Positions 34,462 through 49,400 of a stretch of DNA of 64,000 nt are shown here, piece after piece. Origin of the DNA: Arenicola marina (Eukaryota > Annelida > Polychaeta > Arenicolidae); contig OZ025253.1 of NCBI GenBank assembly GCA_964019135.1, positions 38,738,548 through 38,802,547 of the forward strand, read 5' to 3'. Position numbers and translations under genes: made by a program. A model generated the notes under the pieces. It was not told the DNA's origin. It ran no database searches and saw only the letters and a list, made by a program, of their open reading frames with translations. The first letter of the stretch is position 1; every line of letters starts with the position of its first letter.

Positions 34462-37400
34462 CTGCAAGTCGGGATGGGACATCGGGATGGAACATCAGGA
34501 TGGTACATCGGGATGGGACATCCGGATGGATCGTCGGGATGGGACATCGAGGTGGGACGTCAGGATGGGACATCGGGGTGGAACATTGGGATGGAACATC
34601 AGGATGGGACATCGGGATGTTACATTGGGATGAGACATCGGAATGGGACATCCGAATGAGACATCGGGATGAGGCATCGGGATGGGACATCGGGATGAGG
34701 CATCGGGATGGGACCGAGACAGGGTATCAGGATGGGACATTGGGATGAGACATCGGGATTGGAGGTCGTAATGGGACATCGGGATGGGACATCGAGATGA
34801 GACATCCGGATGGAACATCGGGATGGGACATCAGGATGGGACGTAGGAATGGGACATCAGGATGGGACGTAGGAATGGGACATCGTAATGAGACATCGGG
34901 ATGTAACATCGGGATGGAACATCGGGATGGAACATCGGGATGGAACATCGGGATGGGATATCGGGTTGGGATATCGGGATGACATATCGGGATGGGACAT
35001 CAGGATGGACATAAGGATGGGACATCGGGTTGGAACATCGGGATGGGACATTGGGATGGGACATCAGGATGAGATATCGCGATGGGACATCGTAATGCGA
35101 CATCAAGATGGGACATCGGAATGAGACATCGGAATATGACATCGGGATGGGGCATCGGGATAGGACATTGGGATGAGACATCGGGATGGGAGGTCGTAAT
35201 GGGACATCGGGATGGTACATCGGGATGGGACATCGAGATGGGACATCCGGATGGAACATCGGGATGGGACATCGAGATGGGACATCGGGATGGGACGTCG
35301 GGATGGGACATCGGGATGGGACCGAGATGGGACATCGGGAAGGGACATCGGGATGGGGCATCGGGATGGGACCGGGACAGGGCATCAGGATGGGACATTG
35401 GGATGAGACATCGGGAAGGGAGGTCGTAATGGGACATCGGGATGGGACATCGGGATGGGACATCGAGATGGGACGTCGGAATGGGACATCGTAATGAGAC
35501 ATCGGGATGGAACATCGGGATGGGACATCGGGAGAGGAACATCGGGATGGGATATCGGGTTGGGATATCGGGATGATATATCGGGATGGGACATCAGGAT
35601 GGACATAATGATGGGACATCGGGTTGGGACATCGGGATGGGACATCGGGATGGGACATTGGGATGGGACATTGGGATGGGACATCAGAATGGGACATCCG
35701 AATGAGACATCGGTATGGGACAGCGGGTGGGACATCGGGATAGGACATCGGGATGGGACGTCGGAATGGGACATCGGGATGGGACCGGGATGGGACATCG
35801 GGATGGGACATCGGGATGAGGCATCGGGATGGGACCGGGACAGGGTATCAGGATGGGACATTGGGATGAGTCATCGGGATTCGAGGTCGGAATGGGACAT
35901 CGGGATGGGACATCGGGATGGGACATCGGGATGGGACATCCGGATGGAACATCGGGTTGGGATATCGGGATGATATATCGGGATGGAACATCGGGATGGA
36001 ACATCGGGATGGAACATCAGGATGGACATAAGGATGGGACATCGGGTTGGGACATCGGGATGGGACATCCGGATGGAACATCGGGTCGGGATATCGGGAT
36101 GATATATCGGGATGGGACCGGGATGGGACATCGGGATGGGACATCGGGATGGGACATCGGGATGGGACATCGGGATGGGACATCGGGATGGGGCATCGGG
36201 ATGGGACCGGGACAGGGCATCAGGATGGGACATTGGGATGAGACATCGGGATGGGAGGTCGTAATGGGACATCGGGATGGGACATCGGGATGGGACATCG
36301 AGATGGGACATCCGGATGGAACACCAGGATGGGACATCCGGATGGAACATCCGGATGGAACATCAGGATGGGACATCGAGATGGGACATCGGGATGGGAC
36401 ATCGGGATGGGACGTCGGGATGGGACATCGGGATGGGACCGAGTTGGGACATCGGGATGGGACATCGGGATGGGGCATCGGGATGGGACCGGGACAGGGC
36501 ATCAAGATGGGACATCGGAATGAGACATCGGAATATGACATCGGGATGGGACATCGGGATGGGACGTCGGGATGGGACGTCGGGATGGGACATCGGGATG
36601 GGACATCGGGATGGGACATCGGGATGGGACATCGGGATGGGACCGAGATGGGACATCGGGATGGGACGTCGGAATGGGACCGAGATGGGACATCGAGATG
36701 GGACGTCGGGATGGGACATCGGGATGGGACCGAGATGGGACATCGGGATGGGACATCGGGATGGGGCATCGGGATGGGACATCGGGATGGGGCATCGGGA
36801 TGGGACCGGGACAGGGCATCAAGATGGGACATCGGAATGAGACATCGGAATATAACATCGGAATGGGACATCGGGATGGAACGTCGGGATGGGACGTCGG
36901 GATGGGACGTCGGGATGGGACATCGGGAATGGACCGGGATGGGACATCGGGATGGGACATCGGGATGGGGCATCGGGATGGGACCGGGTCAGGGCATCAG
37001 GATGGGATATTGGGATGAGACATCGGGATGGGAGGTCGTAATGGGACATCGGGATGGGACATCGGGATGGGACATCGAGATGGGACATCGGGTTGGGACA
37101 TCGGGATGGGACGTCGGCATGGGACATCAGGATGGGACATCGGGATGGGACATCGGGATGGGAAATCGAGATGGGACATCGGGATGGGACATCGGGATGA
37201 GACGTCGGAATGGGACATCGTAATGAGACATCGGGATGCGACATCGGGAGGGAACATCGGGATGGGATATCGGGTTGGGATATCGGGATGATATATCGGG
37301 ATGGGACATCAGGATGGACATAAGGATGGGACATCGGGTTGGGACATCGGGATGGGACATCGGGATGGGACATCGGGTTGGGACATTGGGATGTTACATT

Positions 37401-40400
37401 GGGATGGGACATCGGAATGGGACATCCGAATGAGACATCGGGATGGGACAGCGGGTGAGTCATCAGGATGGGACATCGGGATAGGACATCGGGATGGGAC
37501 ATCGGGGTGGGACGTCGGGATGGGACATCGGGATGGGACCGGGATGGGACATCGGGATGGGACATCGGGATGGGGCATCAGGATGGGACATCGGGATCGG
37601 ACGTCGGGATGGGACATCGGGATGGGACCGGGATGGGACATCGGGATGGGACATTGAGATGAGGCATCGGGATGGGACCGGGACAGGGCATCAGGATGGG
37701 ACTTTGGGATGAGACATCGGGATTGGTGGCCGTAATGGGACATCGGGATGGGACATCGAGATGGGACATCGAGATGGGACATCCGGATGGAACATCGGGA
37801 TGGGACATCGGGATGGGACGTCGGAATGAGACATCGTAATGAGACATCGAGAGGGAACATCGGGATGGGATATCGGGTTGGGATATCGGGATGATATATC
37901 GGGATGGGACATCAGGATGGACATAAGGATGGGACATCGGGTTGAAACATCGGGATGGGACATTGGGATGGGACATCTGGATGGGACATTGGGATGATAC
38001 ATCGGGAGTGGACAGCGGGTGGGACATCAGAATAGGAAACCGGGATGGTACATCGGGATGGGACATCGGGATGGGACATCGGGATGGGACATCGCGATGA
38101 GACATCGTAATGAGACATCAGGATGGGACATCGGAATGAGACATCGGAATATGACATCGGGATGGGACATCGGGATGGGACATCGGGATGGGGCATCGGG
38201 ATGGGACCGGGAAAGGGCATCAGGATGGGACATTGGGATGAGACATCGGGATGGGAGGTCGTAATGGGACATCGGGATGGGACATCGAGATGGGACATCC
38301 GGATAGAACACCAGGATGGGACATCCGGATGGAACATCAGGATGGGACATCGAGATGGGACATCGGGATGGGACATCGGGATGGGACGTCGGGATGGGAC
38401 ATCGGGATGGGATCGAGATGGGACATCGGGATGGGACAGCAGGATGGGGCATCGGGATGGGACATCGGGATGGGGCATCGGGATGGGACATCGGGATGGG
38501 GCATCGGGATGGGACCGGAACAGGGCATCATGATGGGACATCGCAATGAGACATCGAAATATGACATCGGGATGGGACATCGGGATGGGACGTCGGGATG
38601 GGACGTCGGGATGGGACGTCGGGATGGGACATCGGGATGGGACCGGGATGGGACATCGGGATGGGACATCGGGATGGGACATCGGGATGGGACATCGGGA
38701 TGGGGCGTCGGGATGGAAACGGGACAGGGCATCGGGATGGGACATTGGGATGAGACATCGGGATGGGAGGTCGTAATGAGACGTCGGGATGGGACATCGG
38801 GATGGGACATCGAGATGGGACATCGGGTTGAGATATCGGGATGGGACGTCGGAATGGGACATCAGGATGGGACATCGGGATGGGACATCGAGATGAGACA
38901 TCGGGATGGGAAATCGAGATGGGACATCGGGTTGGGACATCGGGATGGGACGTCGGAATGGGACATCGTAATGAGACATCGAGATGCGACATCGGGAGGG
39001 AACATCGGGATGGGATATCGGGTTGGGATATCGGGATGATATATCGGGATGGGACATCAGGATGGACATAAGGATGGAACATCGGGTTGGGACATCGGGA
39101 TGGGACATCGGGATGGGACATCGCGATGGAACATCGGGATGGGACATCGGGTTGGGACATTGGGATGTTACATTGGGATGGGACATCGGAATGGGACATC
39201 CGAATGAGACATCGGGATGGGACATCGGGATGGGACATCGGGATGGGACCGGGATGGGACATCGGGATGGGACCGGGATGGGACATCGGGATGGGACATC
39301 GGGATGGGACATCGGGTTGAGGCATCGGGATGGGACATCGGGATGGGACGTCGGGATGGGACATCGGGATGGGACCGGGATGGGACATCGGGATGGGACA
39401 TCGGGATGGGACCGGGATGGGACATCGGGATGGGACATCGTGATGAGGCATCGGGATGGGACATCGGGATGGGACGTCGGGATGGGACATCGGGATGGGA
39501 CATCGGGATGCGACATCGAGATGGGACATCGGGATGGGACATCGAGATGAGACATCCGGATGGAACATCGGGATGGGACATCAGGATGGGACGTAGGAAT
39601 GGGACATCGTAATGAGACATCGGGATGGAACATCGGGATGGAACATCGGGATGGAACATCGGGATGGGATATCGGGTTGGGATATCGCGATGATATATCG
39701 GGATGGGACATCAGGATGGACATAAGGATGGGACATCGGGTTGGAACATCGGGATGGGACATTGGGATGGGACATCAGGATGAGATATCGCGATGGGACA
39801 TCGTAATGAGACATCAGGATGGGACATCGGAACGAGACATCGGAATATGGCATCGGGATGGGGCATCGGGATGGGACCGGGACAGGGCATCAGGATGGGA
39901 CATTGGGATGCGACATCGGGATGGGAGGTCGTAATGGGACATCGGGATGGTACATCGGGATGGGACATCGAGATGGGACATCCGGATGGAACATCGGGAT
40001 GGGACATCGAGATGGGACATCGTGATGGGACGTCGGGATGGGACATCGGGTTGGGACATCGGGATGGGACCGGGATGGGACATCGGGATGGGACATCGGG
40101 ATGGGACATCGGGATGGGACATCGGGATGGGGCGTCGGGATGGAAACGGGACAGGGCATCGGGATGGGACATTGGGATGAGACATCGGGATGGGAGGTCG
40201 TAATGAGACGTCGGGATGGGACATCGGGATGGGACATCGAGATGGGACATCGGGTTGAGATATCGGGATGGGACGTCGGAATGGGACATCAGGATGGGAC
40301 ATCGGGATGGGACATCGAGATGAGACATCGGGATGGGAAATCGAGATGGGACATCGGGTTGGGACATCGGGATGGGACGTCGGAATGGGACATCGTAATG

Positions 40401-43400
40401 AGACATCGAGATGCGACATCGGGAGGGAACATCGGGATGGGATATCGGGTTGGGATATCGGGATGATATATCGGGATGGGACATCAGGATGGACATAAGG
40501 ATGGAACATCGGGTTGGGACATCGGGATGGGACATCGGGATGGGACATCGCGATGGAACATCGGGATGGGACATCGGGTTGGGACATTGGGATGTTACAT
40601 TGGGATGGGACATCGGAATGGGACATCCGAATGAGACATCGGGATGGGACATCGGGATGGGACCGGGATGGGACATCGGGATGGGACCGGGATGGGACAT
40701 CGGGATGGGACATCGGGATGGGACATCGGGTTGAGGCATCGGGATGGGACATCGGGATGGGACGTCGGGATGGGACATCGGGATGGGACCGGGATGGGAC
40801 ATCGGGATGGGACATCGGGATGGGACCGGGATGGGACATCGGGATGGGACATCGTGATGAGGCATCGGGATGGGACATCGGGATGGGACGTCGGGATGGG
40901 ACATCGGGATGGGACATCGGGATGCGACATCGGGATGGGACATCGGGATGGGACATCGGGATGGGACATCGGGATGGGACATCGGGATGGGACATCGGGA
41001 TGGGACATCGAGATGAGACATCCGGATGGAACATCGGGATGGGACATCAGGATGGGACGTAGGAATGGGACATCGTAATGAGACATCGGGATGGAACATC
41101 GGGATGGAACATCGGGATGGAACATCGGGATGGGATATCGGGTTGGGATATCGCGATGATATATCGGGATGGGACATCAGGATGGACATAAGGATGGGAC
41201 ATCGGGTTGGAACATCGGGATGGGACATTGGGATGGGACATCAGGATGAGATATCGCGATGGGACATCGTAATGAGACATCAGGATGGGACATCGGAATG
41301 AGACATCGGAATATGGCATCGGGATGGGGCATCGGGATGGGACCGGGACAGGGCATCAGGATGGGACATTGGGATGAGACATCGGGATGGGAGGTCGTAA
41401 TGGGACATCGGGATGGTACATCGGGATGGGACATCGAGATGGGACATCCGGATGGAACATCGGGATGGGACATCGAGATGGGACATCGTGATGGGACGTC
41501 GGGATGGGACATCGGGTTGGGACATCGGGATGGGACGTCGGAATGGGACATCGTAATGAGACATCGGGATGGAACATCGGGATGGGACATCGGGAGAGGA
41601 ACATCGGGATGGGATATCGGGTTGGGATATCGGGATGATATATCGGGATGGGACATCAGGATGGACATAATGATGGGACATCGGGTTGGGACATCGGGAT
41701 GGGACATCGGGATGGGATATTGGGATGGGACATTGGGATGGGATATCGGAATGGGACATCCGAATGAGACATCGGGATGGGACAGCGGGTGAGTCATCAG
41801 GATGGGACATCGGGATGGGACATCGGGATAGGACATCGGGATGGGACGTCGGAATGGGACATCGGGATGGGACCGGGATGGGACATCGGGATGGGACATC
41901 GGGATGAGGCATCGGGATGGGACCGAGACAGGGTATCAGGATGAGACATTGGGATGAGACATCGGGATTGGAGGTCGTAATGGGACATCGGGATGGGACA
42001 TCGGGATGGGACATCGGGATGGGACATCCGGATGGAACATCGGGTTGGGATATCGGGATGATATATCGGGATGGAACATCGGGATGGAACATCAGGATGG
42101 ACATAAGGATGGGACATCGGGTTGGGACATCGGGATGGAACATCGGGTTGGGATATCGGGATGATATATCGGGATAGGACATCGGGATGGGACCGGGATG
42201 GGACATCGGGATGGGACATCGGGATGGGGCATCGGGATGGGACCGGGACAGGGCATCAGGATGGGACATTGGGATGAGACATCGGGATGGGAGGTCGTAA
42301 TCGGACATCGGGGTGGGACATCGGGATGGGACATCGAGATGGGACATCCGGATAGAACACCGGGATGGGACATCCGGATGGAACATCCGGTTGGAACATC
42401 AGAATGGGACATCGAGATGGGACATCGGGATCGGACATCGGGATGGGACGTCGGGATGGGACATCGGGATGGGACCGAGTTGGGACATCGGGATGGGACA
42501 TCGGGATGGGGCATCGGGATGGGACATCGGGATGGGGCATCGGGATGGGACCGTCACAGGGCATCAAGATGGGACATCGGAATGAGACATCGGAATATGA
42601 CATCGGGATGGGACATCGGGATGGGACGTCGGGATGGGACGTCGGGATGGGACATCGGGATGGGACATCGGGATGGAACATCGGGATGGGACATCGGGAT
42701 GGGACATCGGGATGGGACCGAGATGGGACATCGGGATGGGACGTCGGAATGGGACATCAGGATGGGACATCGGGATGGGACATCGGGATGGGACCGAGAT
42801 GGGACATCGGGATGGGACGTCGGGATGGGACATCGGAATGGGACCGAGATGGGACATCGGGATGGGACATCGGGATGGGGCATCGGGATGGGACCGGGAC
42901 AGGGCATCAAGATGGGACATCGGAATGAGACATCGGAATATGACATCGGAATGGGACATCGGGATGGGACGTCGGGATGGGACGTCGGGATGGGACGTCG
43001 GGATGGGACATCGGGATGGGACCGGGATGGGACATCGGGATGGGACATCGGGATGGGGCATCGGGATGGGACCGGGACAGGGCATCAGGATGGGACATTG
43101 GGATGAAACATCGGGATGGGAGGTCGTAATGGGACATCGGGATGGGACATCGGGATGGGACATCGAGATGGGACATCGGGTTGGGACATCGGGATGGGAC
43201 GTCGGAATGGGACATCAGGATGGGAGATCGGGATGGGACATCGGGATGGGGCATCGGGATGGGACATCGGGCTGGGACATCGGGATGGGAAATCGAGATG
43301 GGACATCGGGATGGGACATCGGGATGGGACATCGGGATTGGACGTCGGAATGGGACATCGTAATGAGACATCGGGATGCGACATTGGGAGGGAACATCGG

Positions 43401-46400
43401 GATGGGATATCGGGTTGGGATATCGGGATGATATATCGGGATGGGACATCAGGATGGACATAAGGATGGGACATCGGGTTGGGACATCGGGATGGGACAT
43501 CGGGATGGGACATCGGGTTGGGACATTGGGATGTTACATTGGGATGGGACATCGGAATGGGACATCCGAATGAGACATCGGGATGGGACAGCGGGTGAGT
43601 CATCAGGATGGGACATCGGGATAGGACATCGGGATGGGACATCGGTATGGGACCGGGATGGGACATCGGGATGGGACATCGGGATGAGGCATCGGGATGG
43701 GACATCGGGATGGGACGTCGGGATGGGACATCGGGATGGGACCGGGATGGGACATCGGGATGGGACATTGGGATGAGGCATCGGGATGGGACCGGGACAG
43801 GGGCATCAGGATGGGACATTGGGATGAGACATCGGGATTGGTAGTCGTAATGGGACATCGGGATGGGACATCGAGATGGGACATCGAGATGGGACATCCG
43901 GATGGAACATCGGGATGGGACATCGGGATGGGACGTCGGAATGGGACATCGTAATGAGACATCGGGAGGGAACATCGGGATGGGATATCGGGGTGGGATA
44001 TCGGGATGATATATCGGGATGGGACATCAGGATGGACATAAGGATGGGACATCGGGTTGAAACATCGGGATGGGACATTGGGATGGGACATCTGGATGGG
44101 ACATTGGGATGATACATCGGGATTGGACAGCGGGTGGGACATCAGAATAGGAAACCGGGATGGTACATCGGGATGGGACATCGGGATGGGACATCGGGAT
44201 GGCACATCGCGATGAGACATCGTAATGAGACATCAGGATGGGACATCGGAATGAGACATCGGAATATGACATCGGGATGGGACATCGGGATGGGACATCG
44301 GGATGGGACATCGGGATGGGGCATCGGGATGGGACCGGGACAGGGCATCAGGATGGGACATTGGGATGAGACATCGGGATGGGAGGTCGTAATGGGACAT
44401 CGGGATGGGACATCGGGATGGGACATCGAGATGGGACATCCGGATAGAACACCAGGATGGGACATCCGGATGGAACATCAGGATGGGACATCGAGATGGG
44501 ACATCGGGATGGGACATCGGGATGGGACGTCGGGATGGGACATCGGGATGGGATCGAGATGGGACATCGGGATGGGACATCGGGATGGGACATCGGGAAG
44601 GGGCATCGGGATGGGACATCGGGATGGGGCATCGGGATGGGACCGGAACAGGGCATCATGATGGGACATCGGAATGAGACATCGGAATATGACATCGGGA
44701 TGGGACATCGGGATGGGACGTCGGGATGGGACGTCGGGATGGGACGTCGGGATGGGACATCGGGATGGGCCCGGGATGGGACATCGGGATGGGACATCGG
44801 GATGGGACATCGGGATGGGACATCGGGATGGGACATCGGGATGAGGCATCGGGATGGAAACGGGACAGGGCATCGGGATGGGACATTGGGATGAGACATC
44901 GGGATGGGAGGTCGTAATGAGACGTCGGGATGGGACATCGGGATGGGACATCGAGATGGGACATCGGGTTGAGACATCGGGATGGGACGTCGGAATGGGA
45001 CATCAGGATGGGACATCGGGATGGGACATCGAGATGAGACATCGGGATGGGAAATCGAGATGGGACATCGGGATGGGACATCGGGATGGGACGTCGGAAT
45101 GGGACATCGTAATGAGACATCGAGATGCGACATCGGGAGGGAACATCGGGATGGGATATCGGGTTGGGATATCGGGATGATATATCGGGATGGGACATCA
45201 GGATGGACATAAGGATGGAACATCGGGTTGGGACATCGGGATGGGACATCGGGATGATATATCGGGATGGGACATCGGGATGGGACATCGGGATGGGACA
45301 TCGGGTTGGGACATTGGGATGTTACATTGGGATGGGACATCGGAATGGGACATCCGAATGAGACATCGGGATGGGACAGCGGGTGAGTCATCAGGATGGG
45401 ACATCGGGATAGGAAGTCGGGATGGGACATCGGGATGGGACATCGGGATGGGACGTCGGGATGGGACATCGGGAGGGACCGGGATGGGACATCGGAATGG
45501 GACCGGGATGGGACATCGGGATGAGACATCAGGATGGGACATCGGAATGAGACATCGGAATATGGCATCGGGATGGGGCATCTGGATAGGACCGGGACAG
45601 GGCATCAGGATGGGACATTGGGATGAGACATCGGGATGGGAGGTCGTAATGGGACATCGGGATGGTACATCGGGATGGGACATCGAGATGGGACATCGTG
45701 ATGGGACGTCGGGATGGGACATCGGGATGGGACCGAGACGGGACATCGGGATGGGACATCGGGATGGGGCATCGGGATGGGATCGGGACAGGGCATCAGG
45801 ATGGGACATTGGGAGGAGACATCGGGATGGGAGGTCGTAATGGGACATCCGGATGGAACATCGGGATGGGACATCGTGTTGGGACATCGGGATGGGACGT
45901 CGGAATGGGACATCGTAATGAGACATCGGGATGGAACATCGGGATGGGACATCGGGAGAGGAACATCGGGATGGGATATCGGTTTGGGATATCGGGATGA
46001 TATATCGGGATGGGACATCAGGATGGACATAATGATGGGACATCGGGTTGGGACATCGGGATGGGACATCGGGATGGGATATTGGGATGGGACATTGGGA
46101 TGGGATATCGGAATGGGACATCCGAATGAGACATCGGGATGGGACAGCGGGTGAGTCATCAGGATGGGACATCGGGATGGGACATCGGGATAGGACATCG
46201 GGATGGGACGTCGGAATGGGACATCGGGATGGGACCGGGATGGGACATCGGGATGGGACATCGGGATGAGGCATCGGGATGGGACCGAGACAGGGTATCA
46301 GGATGAGACATTGGGATGAGACATCGGGATTGGAGGTCGTAATGGGACATCGGGATGGGACATCGGGATGGGACATCGGGATGGGACATCCGGATGAAAC

Positions 46401-49400
46401 ATCGGGTTGGGATATCGGGATGATATATCGGGATAGGACATCGGGATGGGACCGGGATGGGACATCGGGATGGGACATCGGGATGGGACATCGGGATGGG
46501 ACATCAAGATGGACATAAGGATGGGACATCGGGTTGGGACATCGGGATGGAACATCCGGATGGAACATCGGGTTGGGATATCGGGATGATATATCGGGAT
46601 AGGACATCGGGATGGGACCGGGATGGGACATCGGGATGGGACATCGGGATGGGACATCGGGATGGGACATCGGGATGGGGCATCGGGATGGGACCGGGAC
46701 AGGGCATCAGGATGGGACATTGGGATGAGACATCGGGATGGGAGGTCGTAATCGAACATCGGGGTGGGACATCGGGATGGGACATCGAGATGGGACATCC
46801 GGATAGAACACCGGGATGGGACATCCGGATGGAACATCCGGTTGGAACATCAGAATGGGACATCGAGATGGGACATCGGGATCGGACATCGGGATGGGAC
46901 GTCGGGATGGGGCATCGGGATGGGACCGAGTTGGGACATCGGGATGGGACATCGGGATGGGGCATCGGGATGGGACATCGGGATGGGGCATCGGGATGGG
47001 ACCGTCACAGGGCATCAAGATGGGACATCGGAATGAGACATCGGAATATGACATCGGGATGGGACATCGGGATGGGACGTCGGGATGGGACGTCGGGATG
47101 GGACATCGGGATGGGACATCGGGATGGAACATCGGGATGGGACATCGGGATGGGACATCGGGATGGGACCGAGATGGGACATCGGGATGGGACGTCGGAA
47201 TGGGACATCAGGATGGGACATCGGGATGGGACATCGGGATGGGACCGAGATGGGACATCGGGATGGGACGTCGGGATGGGACATCGGGATGGGACCGAGA
47301 TGGGACATCGGGATGGGACATCGGGATGGGGCTTCGGGATGGGACCGGGACAGGGCATCAAGATGGGACATCGGAATGAGACATCGGAATATGACATCGG
47401 AATGGGACATCGGGATGGGACGTCGGGATGGGACGTCGGGATGGGACGTCGGGATGGGACGTCGGGATGGGACCGGGATGGGACATCGGGATGGAACATC
47501 GGGATGGAACATCGGGATGGAACATCGGGATGGAACATCAGGATGGACATAAGGATGGGACATCGGGTTGGGACATCGGGATGGGACATCCGGATGGAAC
47601 ATCGGGATGGGACATCGGGATGGGACATCGGGATGGGACATCGGGATGGGACATCGGGATGGGGCATCGGGATGGGACCGGGACAGGGCATCAGGATGGG
47701 ACATTGGGATGAGACATCGGGATGGGAGGTCGTAATGGAACATCGGGATGGGACATCGGGATGGGACATCGAGATGGGACATCCGGATAGAACACCAGGA
47801 TGGGACATCCGGATGAAACATCCGGATGGAACATCAGGATGGGACATCGAGATGGGACATCGGGATGGGAAATCGGGATGGGACGTCGGGATGGGACATC
47901 GGGATGGGACCGAGTTGGGACATCGGGATGGGACATCGGGATGGGACATCGGGATGGGACATCGGGATGGGACATCGGGATGGGACATCGGGATGGGACC
48001 GAGATGGGACATCGGGATGGGACGTCGGAATGGGACCGAGATGGGACATCGAGATGGGACGTCGGGATGGGACATCGGGATGGGACCGAGATGGGACATC
48101 GGGATGGGACATCGGGATGGGGCATCGGGATGGGACATCGGGATGGGGCATCGGGATGGGACCGGGACAGGGCATCAAGATGGGACATCGGAATGAGACA
48201 TCGGAATATAACATCGGAATGGGACATCGGGATGGAACGTCGGGATGGGACGTCGGGATGGGACGTCGGGATGGGACATCGGGAATGGACCGGGATGGGA
48301 CATCGGGATGGGACATCGGGATGGGGCATCGGGATGGGACCGGGTCAGGGCATCAGGATGGGATATTGGGATGAGACATCGGGATGGGAGGTCGTAATGG
48401 GACATCGGGATGGGACATCGGGATGGGACATCGAGATGGGACATCGGGTTGGGACATCGGGATGGGACGTCGGCATGGGACATCAGGATGGGACATCGGG
48501 ATGGGACATCGGGATGGGAAATCGAGATGGGACATCGGGATGGGACATCGGGATGGGACGTCGGAATGGGACATCGTAATGAGACATCGGGATGCGACAT
48601 CGGGAGGGAACATCGGGATGGGATATCGGGTTGGGATATCGGGATGATATATCGGGATGGGACATCAGGATGGACATAAGGATGGGACATCGGGTTGGGA
48701 CATCGGGATGGGACATCGGGATGGGACATCGGGTTGGGACATTGGGATGTTACATTGGGATGGGACATCGGAATGGGACCGGGATGGGACATCGGGATGG
48801 GACAACGGGATGGGGCATCAGGATGGGACATCGGGATCGGACGTCGGGATGGGACATCGGGATGGGACCGGGATGGGACATCGGGATGGGACATTGAGAT
48901 GAGGCATCGGGATGGGACCGGGACAGGGCATCAGGATGGGACTTTGGGATGAGACATCGGGATTGGTGGCCGTAATGGGACATCGGGATGGGACATCGAG
49001 ATGGGACATCGAGATGGGACATCCGGATGGAACATCGGGATGGGACATCGGGATGGGACGTCGGAATGAGACATCGTAATGAGACATCGAGAGGGAACAT
49101 CGGGATGGGATATCGGGTTGGGATATCGGGATGATATATCGGGATGGGACATCAGGATGGACATAAGGATGGGACATCGGGTTGAAACATCGGGATGGGA
49201 CATTGGGATGGGACATCTGGATGGGACATTGGGATGATACATCGGGAGTGGACAGCGGGTGGGACATCAGAATAGGAAACCGGGATGGTACATCGGGATG
49301 GGACATCGGGATGGGACATCGGGATGGGACATCGCGATGAGACATCGTAATGAGACATCAGGATGGGACATCGGAATGAGACATCGGAATATGACATCGG